A stretch of 64,000 bases of DNA, taken from the NCBI RefSeq assembly GCF_016806835.2, contig NZ_CP086112.1:1-64000 (forward strand), in the 5' to 3' direction. The notes below the pieces were generated by a model, which was given only the letters and a program-made list of their open reading frames with translations, was not told where the DNA came from and did not search any database. Below, in pieces: positions 1 through 7,488 of the stretch. Source of the DNA: Skermanella rosea (GTDB lineage: Bacteria > Pseudomonadota > Alphaproteobacteria > Azospirillales > Azospirillaceae). The translations under genes were made by a program, and so were the position numbers. Position 1 is the first letter of the stretch. Every line of letters starts with the position of its first letter.

Positions 1-1
1 C

Positions 2-394
2 CAGCCGGCCATATATTTCCTGACCGGCGCCGAGATCCCGACCCGGTTCGCCTTCACCGGCATGCCGAACTTCAACGCGCCGGGCCGGGACGGCTGCCCC
101 TGGGTCGAGCCCGCAATCGAGATGCGCCGCATCCTGGACAGCCACCCCCGCTTCATCGTCGTCGAGGACGGCATCTTCTACAGGGAACTGCGCGGCGACG
201 TGCGGGAGATGCTGGATGCGGAACTGGCGGCCAATTACCGCAAGGTGAAGTCCTACGACCAGCACCCCGTTCACCACCTCTACCCGTTCGAGCGGTTCGT
301 GATGAACGGAGGCGCGCCGGTGGATCTCTACGAGGCGCTCGATCCGGAAGAGCAGCCCCAGAGCGGGACCGGCGGGATCGGGGAGGCCGGCTGA
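2..394 (+). CDS. C-terminal fragment of an ArnT/GT39-like membrane glycosyltransferase (partial)
   Basis: The reading frame is open from the first bases of the window, so the true start lies upstream. The first visible ATG, at 62, is internal. The visible part is about 130 soluble residues beginning around IYFLTGAEIPTRFAF. A phrase of this kind (tyrosine/leucine-rich stretch, then a TG..PTR turn), followed later by a segment about a residue position being unreadable or unknown to others, is typical of the periplasmic tail of dolichyl-phosphate-mannose/ArnT-type glycosyltransferases, which move sugars from polyprenyl carriers. No membrane segments are visible because the N-terminal part is missing. 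The family call rests on this short similarity only; an unrelated hypothetical protein remains possible. Confidence 0.45.
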   Translation, partial: QPAIYFLTGAEIPTRFAFTGMPNFNAPGRDGCPWVEPAIEMRRILDSHPRFIVVEDGIFYRELRGDVREMLDAELAANYRKVKSYDQHPVHHLYPFERFVMNGGAPVDLYEALDPEEQPQSGTGGIGEAG

Positions 395-442
395 CCTGCG
401 CGGAGCCGGCCGTGCCCGCTTGGAATACCGGTGGCCGGCCCG

Positions 443-640
443 TCAGTTCCCGATCGAATGGCCGATCGCGGCACCGGCCGCGGCGCCGCCGATGGTCGCG
501 GCCGTGTTGCCGCTGCCCTTGCCGAACTGGTTGCCGACGGCGGCACCCGCGCCGGCACCCACGGTCTCGGCGCAAGCCGACAGGACGAGCGGCAGCGCCA
601 CGACCGCCGCCAGCGTCTTCAGCTTCATACCCTTAGCCAT
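443..640 (-). CDS. Small glycine-zipper lipoprotein
   Basis: A protein of 65 residues starting MAKGMKLKTLAA. It has a signal peptide with a lipobox (LVLSAC), so it is expected to be processed by signal peptidase II and lipid-anchored. The mature part is almost only Gly, Ala and small residues (GAGAGAAVGNQFGKG, then GGAAAGAAIG), a glycine-zipper pattern as in 17-kDa-antigen/osmotic lipoproteins. The ATG at 640 was chosen over an in-frame start 13 codons upstream because a GGAGG Shine-Dalgarno lies about 9 bases before it and the signal peptide then begins properly. Probably associated with the outer membrane; the precise role is unknown. Confidence 0.75.
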   Translation of the reverse strand: MAKGMKLKTLAAVVALPLVLSACAETVGAGAGAAVGNQFGKGSGNTAATIGGAAAGAAIGHSIGN

Positions 641-672
641 GGTGTAGTCCTCCGTTGATACTCCTGGGGAGG

Positions 673-927
673 TCAACAAGGAGCCAGGGAGAACGGTTCA
701 TCCCGGTCGCCGAAAACACCCATAAAGATATCGACACCGGCGCGCAGGCCGCTGACCACCTGATGGATCTTCAGGTCGCCTTCGGCCTGCTTGCCGCTCT
801 CGGGCGCCCGGGGCGCATGAGAAGCCATGGCGCGGTTGTCGTTGGCCTGCCAGTGGTAGGCTATGTCCATCAGCAGGAAGTCCGGAATCTCCTGAGTCAG
901 GAACTGCTGCAACTTGTACCGCGCCAT
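673..927 (-). CDS. Hypothetical protein, 84 residues
   Basis: The start MARYKLQQFLTQEIPDF was chosen because a purine-rich ribosome site (AGAGGG) precedes the ATG at 927. The frame extends upstream to 1050, but that part reads like non-coding sequence. The protein is soluble, has no signal peptide or membrane segment, and ends with a hydrophobic segment (VSGLRAGVDIFMGVFGDRDE). I do not recognise a family. It lies between the glycine-zipper lipoprotein and another unknown small gene on the same strand. Confidence 0.5.
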   Translation of the reverse strand: MARYKLQQFLTQEIPDFLLMDIAYHWQANDNRAMASHAPRAPESGKQAEGDLKIHQVVSGLRAGVDIFMGVFGDRDEPFSLAPC

Positions 928-1058
928 TTCGCCCTCTTGACCAATCCACGACCGCTGCCGGCCGGCACAATGCCCAATAAAGGGAGTCGTGCATCGGGGC
1001 ATTTTTGTGAAACGGACGTGAAACGGCGGAGTGATGCCGCTTTGCATCACGGGAGGGT

Positions 1059-1481
1059 TCAGCCTCCGTGAAAGCCCTCCAGCCGCTTCTCCCCGCGGCC
1101 GATGGCGGGCTGGAAATGCGCGTCCCGGGCGGCCTGGATGACACGGTCGATGAAGTCGCGGTACAGCCCTTCCACGTTGGTCGGGTTGTCCTTGGCGTGG
1201 ACCGCCTTGGCCGCGTCCGGTTCCGCCTTGTCGAACCAGGCGTTGTCGTCGTCGCGGACGGAATAGACGAACACCGCGTCCTGGTCGTGGGCATCCTCGG
1301 CGACGTTGTGCTGCGCCTTGGTCAGCTTGAAGTCGCCCTCGGCATCGGGTGACGACAGGATGCGGAGGCCGTGCATGACCATCGCCTTGGCCCTGGCGTT
1401 CATCCCGGCGTCATGGACGAAACTGTCCAGCGGGTAGTAGGACTCGATGGTATCCCGCCGGTTGATATTGACGCTCTGCAT
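1059..1481 (-). CDS. Hypothetical protein, 140 residues
   Basis: A soluble, charged protein (MQSVNINRRDTIESYYPLDS at the start; rich in Asp, Ala and Lys). No signal peptide, membrane segment or known motif was seen. It is 27 bases downstream of the quinone oxidoreductase gene on the same strand and could be the last gene of that transcript. A GGAGA element precedes the ATG at a workable distance. Function not recognised. Confidence 0.6.
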   Translation of the reverse strand: MQSVNINRRDTIESYYPLDSFVHDAGMNARAKAMVMHGLRILSSPDAEGDFKLTKAQHNVAEDAHDQDAVFVYSVRDDDNAWFDKAEPDAAKAVHAKDNPTNVEGLYRDFIDRVIQAARDAHFQPAIGRGEKRLEGFHGG

Positions 1482-1508
1482 GGATCTGGGTCTCCGGATC
1501 GGTTGGGG

Positions 1509-2510
1509 CTAGTCGCGTACGCTCAGGGCGATCTTGCCGATATGCCTGTTCGACTCCATGAGCGAATGGGCATCGGCCGCCTGGGCCAGGGGGAACACCT
1601 TGTGCAGCACCGGCCGGACGCGGCGCTCCGCCAGCAGCGGCCAGACGCGCTGGAGCAGATGGTCGGCGATCACCGCCTTGTCCGCCGTCGGCCGGGACCG
1701 CAGGGTCGAGCCGGTCATGGTGAGGCGCTTCAGCATGACCGGGAAGAAGTTCACCGGCACCTTGCCGCCGCGCAGGAAGGCGATGCTGACATGGCGCCCG
1801 TCGGGGGCCAGGGCATCGACGTTGCGCGGCAGGTAGTCGCCGCCCACCATGTCCAGGATCACGTCCACGCCCTTGCCGCCGGTCGCCTCCTTGACGACCT
1901 GGACGAAGTCCTCCTGGTGGTAGTCGATCGCCCGGTCGGCGCCGAGCTCGGCGCAGGCCCGGCACTTCTCCGGGCCGCCCGCCGTGGCGAACACCCGGGC
2001 GCCGAACGCCTTGGCGAGCTGGATCGCGGTCGTCCCGATGCCGGACGTGCCGCCGTGGACCAGGAAGTTCTCGCCGGGCTGGAGCCGGCCGCGGTCGAAC
2101 ACGTTGGACCAGACCGTGAAGAAGGTTTCCGGCACGACGGCCGCCTCGGTCATGCCCATGCCCTCGGGGATGGGCAGGCACTGCCCGGCGGGCGCCGTGC
2201 AGTATTCCGCGTAGCCGCCGCCGGTCAGCAGGGCGCAGACCGGATCGCCGACCTGCCAGCCGGTCACCTCGGATCCCACCTCGGCGACCCGTCCGGCGAC
2301 CTCGAGTCCCGGGATGTCGGTCGTGCCGGGCGGCGGGTCGTACTTGCCCATGCGCTGGAGCACGTCGGGCCGGTTGATGCCGGCGGCATGGACCTCGATC
2401 AGGATGTCGCCCGGCCCGGGGTCCGGGACGGGACGCCGCGCCGGCTTCAGGACCTCGGGGCCGCCGGGCGAGGTGATCTCGATCGCCGTCATGGTATCGG
2501 GTTTCGCCAT
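1509..2510 (-). CDS. NAD(P)H:quinone oxidoreductase, zinc-free MDR family (PIG3/zeta-crystallin type)
   Basis: A 333-residue medium-chain dehydrogenase/reductase. The N-terminal GroES-like domain carries AAGINRPDVLQRMGKY, and the Rossmann domain has the nucleotide-binding segment LVHGGTSGIGTTAIQLAKA. The zinc ligands of alcohol dehydrogenases are missing, as expected for the quinone oxidoreductase/PIG3 branch. These enzymes reduce quinones or enoyl compounds with NADPH in the cytoplasm. The start at 2510 follows an AGGA site. The gene begins 17 bases after the truncated dikinase, so it is probably in the same operon; its link to glycerate metabolism is unknown. Confidence 0.88.
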   Translation of the reverse strand: MAKPDTMTAIEITSPGGPEVLKPARRPVPDPGPGDILIEVHAAGINRPDVLQRMGKYDPPPGTTDIPGLEVAGRVAEVGSEVTGWQVGDPVCALLTGGGYAEYCTAPAGQCLPIPEGMGMTEAAVVPETFFTVWSNVFDRGRLQPGENFLVHGGTSGIGTTAIQLAKAFGARVFATAGGPEKCRACAELGADRAIDYHQEDFVQVVKEATGGKGVDVILDMVGGDYLPRNVDALAPDGRHVSIAFLRGGKVPVNFFPVMLKRLTMTGSTLRSRPTADKAVIADHLLQRVWPLLAERRVRPVLHKVFPLAQAADAHSLMESNRHIGKIALSVRD

Positions 2511-2527
2511 CGTCCTGCTCTTCTCGG

Positions 2528-4234
2528 TTATGGAAGGGGTGCGTCGGCTCCGCCGCCGAGCCATCTCAGCTCGTCGGCCCAGCCGATCAGGGTCGCGACC
2601 TCGTCGGACAGGGCCGGCATCACGGTCGGCACGGCGCCCAGCAGCACCTCGCCGCTGGACCCGTCGAGGGTCACCACGTCGCCGGACCGGATCGTCTCGC
2701 CGCCCAGGGCGGCGCTGCCGCCCGCCCGGTCGATGACCAGGCCGGAAACGGCGACCACGCAGGTCCGGCCCATGCCGCGCGCGACCACCGCCGCGTGGCT
2801 GGTCATCCCGCCCCGCGCCGTCAGCACGCCGCCGGCGGCGTGGATGCCGTGGATGTCCTCGGGATCGGTCTCGGCGCGGCACAGGATCACGGACTCACCC
2901 CGCGCCGCCCGCTGGACCGCCTCCGCCGCGCTGAAGGCGATCCGGCCGGTGACGGCGCCGGGAGCCGCGGGGAGCCCGCGCCCCAGGACCTTCCGGGGGG
3001 CGGACGGGTCCAGCACGGGGTGGAGCAGCCGCTGGAGCGCGTCCGCATCGACGCGGCCGACCGCCTCGGCCGCGGTGATCAGCCCCGCTTCCGCCATGTG
3101 GACGGCGATCCGGACCGCGGCTTCCATCGTGCGCTTGCCCGGCCGGGTCTGGAGCAGGAAGAGCCTGCCCTGCTGGACCGTGAACTCGATGTCCTGCATG
3201 TCGCGGCAGTGGGCCTCCAGCCGCTTCGCCGCGGTCTCCAGCTGGCCGAAGACCGTGGGCATCTCCTCGGCCATCCGGTCCAGCGGCTGCGGCGTCCGGA
3301 TGCCGGAGACCAGGTCCTCGCCCTGCGCGTCGGGCAGGAACTCGCCGAACAGCACGTCGTCCCCCGTCGACGGGTCGCGGGTGAAGGCGACGCCGGTGCC
3401 GCTGTCGGCACCCCGGTTGCCGAACACCATGGCCTGCACGGTCACCGCCGTCCCGCCCGTGCCATTGCCGCCCGTCCCATCGCCATCCGTCACGCCGTTC
3501 AGCCGCCGGAACAGGACGGCGCGGCGGTTGTCCCACGACCGGAACACCGCGCCGACCGCCTGCCAGAGCTGCTGGACCGGATCCTGCGGAAAGGGCTGCC
3601 CCAGCTCCCGCTCGACCATCGCCAGGTAGGAGCGGACCAGCGCCCGGCAGGCGTCGGCGTCGAGCTCGCAGTCCAGCCGGCAGCGGTGGCGCAGCTTGGC
3701 CTGTTCCAGGATGTCCTCGAAGCAGCCATGGTCCAGCCCCAGGACGACCGCGCCGAACATCTGGATGAAACGGCGGTAGGTATCGAACGCGAAGCGCGGA
3801 TCGCCGCTGCGCCGCGCCAGGGCCTCCACCGTCGCGTCGTTCAGGCCCAGGTTCAGGACGGTGTCCATCATCCCCGGCATGGACACGGCGGCGCCCGACC
3901 GGACCGCCACCAGCAGCGGGTCGGAAGCGTCGCCGAACCCCTGGCCGGTCCGGGCCTCCAGCTGGCTCAACGCCCCGCCGACCTGCTCCCGCACCCCGTC
4001 GGGGTAGCGGCCGGTCCGGAGCAGATGCCGGCCGACCTCGGTGCAGACGGTGAAGCCCGGCGGCACCGGGAGGCCGAGCCGGCTCATCTCGGCGAGGCCG
4101 GCTCCCTTGCCGCCGAGCAGGTCGAGGGCCGCGCCGCCGGGCACGTCGTCCGCCGTGCCGCCGCCGAAGGCGAAGACCCGGCGCAGGGGGGCCGAAGCCG
4201 CCCCCGGCGGTTCCGTCAGGACCTCGGGCATCAT
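2528..4234 (-). CDS. Pyruvate phosphate dikinase-like protein lacking the PEP/pyruvate domain
   Basis: A 568-residue protein with the first two thirds of pyruvate phosphate dikinase. The ATP-grasp part starts with LLGGKGAGLAEMSRLGLPVP (about 39-58) and includes RSGAAVSMPGMMDTVLNLG (112-130) and VQAMVFGN. The swivelling phosphohistidine domain has GGMTSHAAVVARGMG with the catalytic His near 480. The protein ends after GWADELRWLG, exactly where full-length enzymes (about 880 residues) enter the PEP/pyruvate TIM barrel. A Gly-rich insertion (DGDGTGGNGTGG, about 250-261) interrupts the ATP-grasp region. The stop is followed within 17 bases by the next gene, with no sign of a frameshifted remainder. 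The ATG overlaps the pyruvate kinase stop (TAATG), implying translational coupling. It cannot by itself interconvert PEP and pyruvate as the classical enzyme does. Confidence 0.85.
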   Translation of the reverse strand: MMPEVLTEPPGAASAPLRRVFAFGGGTADDVPGGAALDLLGGKGAGLAEMSRLGLPVPPGFTVCTEVGRHLLRTGRYPDGVREQVGGALSQLEARTGQGFGDASDPLLVAVRSGAAVSMPGMMDTVLNLGLNDATVEALARRSGDPRFAFDTYRRFIQMFGAVVLGLDHGCFEDILEQAKLRHRCRLDCELDADACRALVRSYLAMVERELGQPFPQDPVQQLWQAVGAVFRSWDNRRAVLFRRLNGVTDGDGTGGNGTGGTAVTVQAMVFGNRGADSGTGVAFTRDPSTGDDVLFGEFLPDAQGEDLVSGIRTPQPLDRMAEEMPTVFGQLETAAKRLEAHCRDMQDIEFTVQQGRLFLLQTRPGKRTMEAAVRIAVHMAEAGLITAAEAVGRVDADALQRLLHPVLDPSAPRKVLGRGLPAAPGAVTGRIAFSAAEAVQRAARGESVILCRAETDPEDIHGIHAAGGVLTARGGMTSHAAVVARGMGRTCVVAVSGLVIDRAGGSAALGGETIRSGDVVTLDGSSGEVLLGAVPTVMPALSDEVATLIGWADELRWLGGGADAPLP

Positions 4235-5682
4235 TATTGGGGCTCCGGCTCCAGGTAGACGATCCGGAGGGTGTTGGTCGAGCCGGTGCGGCCGAACGGA
4301 ACGCCGGCGGTGATCGCCAGCCGGTCGCCGATCCCGGCGATGCCGTATTCCTGCGCGATCCGCATCGCCTCGGGGACCATCTCGCCGAAGGAGCTGATGC
4401 CTTTCGTCACGTGGACGGTATGCACGCCGTAGGACAGCGCCAGCCGCCGGGCCGTGGTGTCGTGGATGGAGATCGCCAGGATCGGCATCGGCGGCCGTTC
4501 GCGCGCCGCCCGCAGGGTGGTGCTGCCGGACTCGGTATAGGTCACGATCGCCTTGGCGCTGACCGCCCGTGCCGCTTGGTTGGCGGAATGGGTGATCGCG
4601 TCGGCGGTCGTCCTGCCCAGGCCGGGATGCTGGCTGTCCATGATGCTGCGGTAGAGCATGTCGCTCTCCACCCGGGCGACGATGCGGTCCATGATCGCGA
4701 CCGCCTCCACCGGGTAGGCTCCGGCGGCGGTCTCGGCCGACAGCATCACCGCGTCGGTGCCGTCATAGACGGCGGTCGCCACGTCCGACACCTCCGCCCG
4801 GGTCGGCGACGGCGAGCCGATCATGGATTCCAGCATCTGGGTCGCGACGATCACCGGCCGCCCGGCGTCGCGCGCCTTCTGGATCATGTTCTTCTGCAGG
4901 CTGGGGACGTCCTCGGCCGGCATCTCGACGCCCAGGTCGCCGCGGGCGACCATCAGGGCGTCGGCCAGTTCGATCAGCTCGTCCAGGTGCTGGATCGCCG
5001 CCGGCTTCTCGATCTTCAGCATGATCGCGGCCCGGTCGCCGATCAGGCCGCGGGCCTCGACCACGTCCTCCGGCCGCTGGACGAAGGACAATGCTATCCA
5101 TTCCACGCCCTGCTCCAGCGCGAACTCCATGTCGCGGCGGTCCTTGGGCGTCAGCGGCGACAGGGGCAGCATCACGTCAGGGACGTTGAAGCCCTTGTTG
5201 TTGGACAGGCGGGTCCCGGCGACGATCTCGCCGAGCAGGAAGTCGGGACCCTTCTCGATCACGCGGATGCGGACCTTGCCGTCGTCCAGCAGCAGGGTGC
5301 TGCCGACGGTCATGGCCTCGATCACTTCCGGATGGGGCAGACAGACCCGATCCTCGTTGCCCGGCGCCGGGTCGAGGTCGAACCGGATCACCCGGCCCGA
5401 CCGCAGCGCCACGGCGCCCTCGGCGAAGCTGCCGATGCGCAGCTTCGGCCCCTGCAGATCGGCGATGACGCCGATCGGCCGATCGAACTCCGCCTCCAGG
5501 GCGCGGATGCGGGCCAGCACCTCGCCATGGTTTTCCTGGGTGCCATGGCTGAAGTTGAGCCGGAACACGTCCACGCCGGTCAGGAGCAGGCGGCGGAGCT
5601 GGTCGGGGGCCGAACTGGCCGGGCCGACGGTCGCGACGATCTTGGTCTGTCGGTGCCGTCGGAAGATCGGGCTGTCTGTCAT
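4234..5682 (-). CDS. pyk: Pyruvate kinase
   Basis: A 482-residue enzyme of normal length converting PEP and ADP to pyruvate and ATP. It opens with RRHRQTKIVATVGPAS. The catalytic barrel has LNFSHGTQENH, IADLQGPKLRIG, the active-site lysine in MLKIEKPAAI, the metal-binding MVARGDLGVEMP, and MLSAETAAGAYPVEAV; the C-terminal domain is complete (TYTESGSTTLRAARERP). A GAGG site precedes the ATG. It lies 19 bases after glxR in the glyoxylate operon, matching the ttuE-type pyruvate kinase placed with tartrate/glycerate genes in rhizobia. Its stop overlaps the start of the truncated dikinase. Confidence 0.95.
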   Translation of the reverse strand: MTDSPIFRRHRQTKIVATVGPASSAPDQLRRLLLTGVDVFRLNFSHGTQENHGEVLARIRALEAEFDRPIGVIADLQGPKLRIGSFAEGAVALRSGRVIRFDLDPAPGNEDRVCLPHPEVIEAMTVGSTLLLDDGKVRIRVIEKGPDFLLGEIVAGTRLSNNKGFNVPDVMLPLSPLTPKDRRDMEFALEQGVEWIALSFVQRPEDVVEARGLIGDRAAIMLKIEKPAAIQHLDELIELADALMVARGDLGVEMPAEDVPSLQKNMIQKARDAGRPVIVATQMLESMIGSPSPTRAEVSDVATAVYDGTDAVMLSAETAAGAYPVEAVAIMDRIVARVESDMLYRSIMDSQHPGLGRTTADAITHSANQAARAVSAKAIVTYTESGSTTLRAARERPPMPILAISIHDTTARRLALSYGVHTVHVTKGISSFGEMVPEAMRIAQEYGIAGIGDRLAITAGVPFGRTGSTNTLRIVYLEPEPQ

Positions 5683-5701
5683 GTCCTCATCGCCGGTAAG
5701 G

Positions 5702-6607
5702 TCAGTCGTCCCCGGAGCCGGGCACGGTCTGGCCGATTTCGAAACCGCTCATGGTTTCCAGGATGCGCACGAGACCGGAATGGTCCCACTGCGAGCCGCC
5801 CTGGGCAGCACAGGCGCTGAAGAGCTGCTGGGCGGTGGCGGTGTTCGGCAAGGCGATGTTGAGCGCACGGGCGCCCTGGAGCGCCAGGTTCAGGTCCTTC
5901 TGGTGCAGCTCGATGCGGAAGCCCGGGTCGAAGGTCCGCTTGATCATCCGCTCGCCGTGGATTTCCAGCACCTTGGAGCCGGCGAAGCCGCCCATCAGCG
6001 CCTGCCGCACCTTGGCCGGATCGGCGCCGGCGCGGGCCGCGAACAGCAGCGCCTCGGCGACCGCCTGGATGTTCAGCGCCACGATGATCTGGTTGGCGAC
6101 CTTGGTCGTCTGGCCGTCGCCGTTGCCGCCGACCAGCGTGATGTTCTTGCCCATCTTCTCGAACAGGGGCTTGACCTTCTCGAAGGCCCGCTCCGGCCCG
6201 CCGACCATGATGGTCAGAGACGCGGCCTTGGCCCCGACCTCGCCGCCCGACACCGGGGCGTCCAGGTAGTCGCAGCCCAGCTTGTTGATCTCGGCGGCGA
6301 AGCGCTTGGTCTCGATCGGGGCGATCGAGCTCATGTCGACCACGGTCTTGCCTTCGGACAGGCCCTTGGCGACGCCCTCCGGGCCGAACAGCGCCGCCTC
6401 CACGTGAGGCGTGTCCGGCACCATGGTGATGATGATCTCGGCCTTGGACGCGACCTCCTTCGCCGAAGCGCAGGCGGTTCCGCCCTTGGACGTCAGGTCG
6501 TCGGGGACCGGCTTCACGTCGTACAGGAACAGCCGGTGGCCGGCATTGATAAGGTGGTCCGCCATGGGGCGGCCCATGATGCCGAGACCGATGAAGCCTA
6601 CATCCAT
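5702..6607 (-). CDS. glxR: 2-hydroxy-3-oxopropionate (tartronate semialdehyde) reductase
   Basis: A 301-residue beta-hydroxyacid dehydrogenase. The Rossmann motif is at the N-terminus (VGFIGLGIMGRPMADHLINA), the substrate signature is DAPVSGGEVGAK, and the catalytic lysine is in TTKVANQIIVALN. It reduces tartronate semialdehyde to D-glycerate with NAD(P)H. It follows gcl and hyi on the same strand, the usual order of the glyoxylate carboligase route. The glycerate kinase that normally acts next is not encoded in the window. Confidence 0.93.
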   Translation of the reverse strand: MDVGFIGLGIMGRPMADHLINAGHRLFLYDVKPVPDDLTSKGGTACASAKEVASKAEIIITMVPDTPHVEAALFGPEGVAKGLSEGKTVVDMSSIAPIETKRFAAEINKLGCDYLDAPVSGGEVGAKAASLTIMVGGPERAFEKVKPLFEKMGKNITLVGGNGDGQTTKVANQIIVALNIQAVAEALLFAARAGADPAKVRQALMGGFAGSKVLEIHGERMIKRTFDPGFRIELHQKDLNLALQGARALNIALPNTATAQQLFSACAAQGGSQWDHSGLVRILETMSGFEIGQTVPGSGDD

Positions 6608-6643
6608 AGTCGATTCCTCCGTCTATTTGATTATGCGCGCCGT

Positions 6644-7417
6644 TCAGGCGTTCGTAAACCAGCCGAGTCCGTCCTCGGTCTTTCCGCGCGGCTTGTACTC
6701 GCAGCCGATCCAGCCGTCGTAGCCGATGCGGTCGAGATGGCCGTACAGGAAGGGATAGTTGATCTCGCCGGTGCCGGGCTCGTTGCGGCCGGGATTGTCG
6801 GCGAGCTGGACGTGGGCGATCCGGGACAGGTTCTTCTCGATCGTGCGGGCGAGGTCGCCCTCCATGATCTGCATGTGGTAGATGTCGTACTGCACGAAGA
6901 TGTTGTCCGAGCCGGTCTGGTCGATCAGCTCGACCGCCTGCGCCGTCCGGGTCAGGTAGAATCCGGGGATGTCGATCGTGTTGATCGGCTCGATCAGCAG
7001 GCGGATGCCCTCGCGCTTCAGCGCGTCGGCGGCGAACTTGATGTTGCCGACGAAGGTGTCGCGCAGCTTCACGGCGTCCACTCCGGACGGCGCGATGCCT
7101 GCCAGGCAGTTGACCTGCGGGCAGTTCAGCGCCTTGGCATACTCGATCGCCTTGCCGACGCCGTCCTGGAACTCGCCGACCCGGTCGGGCAGGCAGGCAA
7201 TGCCGCGCTCCCCGGCGCCCCAGTCGCCGGCGGGCAGGTTGTGCAGGACCTGGGTCAGGTCGTGGGCGCGAAGCTTCTCCGCCAGTTCGTCCGGCTTGTA
7301 CGGATAGGGGAAGAGATATTCGACGCCGCGGAATCCGGCCTTGGCGGCCTTCTCGAACCGGTCGAGGAAATCATGCTCGGTGAACAGCATCGTCAGGTTC
7401 GCCGCGAATTTCGGCAT
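6644..7417 (-). CDS. hyi: Hydroxypyruvate isomerase
   Basis: A protein of about 257 residues, an AP-endonuclease-like TIM barrel. It begins MPKFAANLTMLFTEHDFLDR and contains LLIEPINTIDIPGFYLT, FVQYDIYHMQIMEGD and HVQLADNPGRNEPGTGEIN, typical metal- and substrate-binding segments of Hyi. It interconverts hydroxypyruvate and tartronate semialdehyde. The ATG at 7417 was chosen over a GTG at 7426 because GAGGAG lies 8 bases before the ATG but abuts the GTG. It sits between gcl and glxR, separated from gcl by a perfect GC hairpin. Confidence 0.93.
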   Translation of the reverse strand: MPKFAANLTMLFTEHDFLDRFEKAAKAGFRGVEYLFPYPYKPDELAEKLRAHDLTQVLHNLPAGDWGAGERGIACLPDRVGEFQDGVGKAIEYAKALNCPQVNCLAGIAPSGVDAVKLRDTFVGNIKFAADALKREGIRLLIEPINTIDIPGFYLTRTAQAVELIDQTGSDNIFVQYDIYHMQIMEGDLARTIEKNLSRIAHVQLADNPGRNEPGTGEINYPFLYGHLDRIGYDGWIGCEYKPRGKTEDGLGWFTNA

Positions 7418-7451
7418 GACGCGCACTCCTCTATATATGTGTGATGGCCCC

Positions 7452-7480
7452 GGCCCCGGGGGCGGCCCGCCCCCGGGGCC
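7452..7480. terminator. Intercistronic GC hairpin between gcl and hyi
   Basis: Two perfect 14-base arms (GGCCCCGGGGGCGG and its complement) separated by one base, in the 71-base gap between the gcl stop and the hyi start. There is no T-run, so it is more likely an mRNA-stabilising or partially attenuating hairpin that lets gcl accumulate over downstream genes than a full terminator. Confidence 0.55.
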
Positions 7481-7488
7481 TCACGGCT

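Noticed and set aside
1371-3629. Open frame of about 750 codons on the plus strand
   Set aside because: Antisense to the quinone oxidoreductase and dikinase genes; composition is low-complexity and no ribosome site precedes it.
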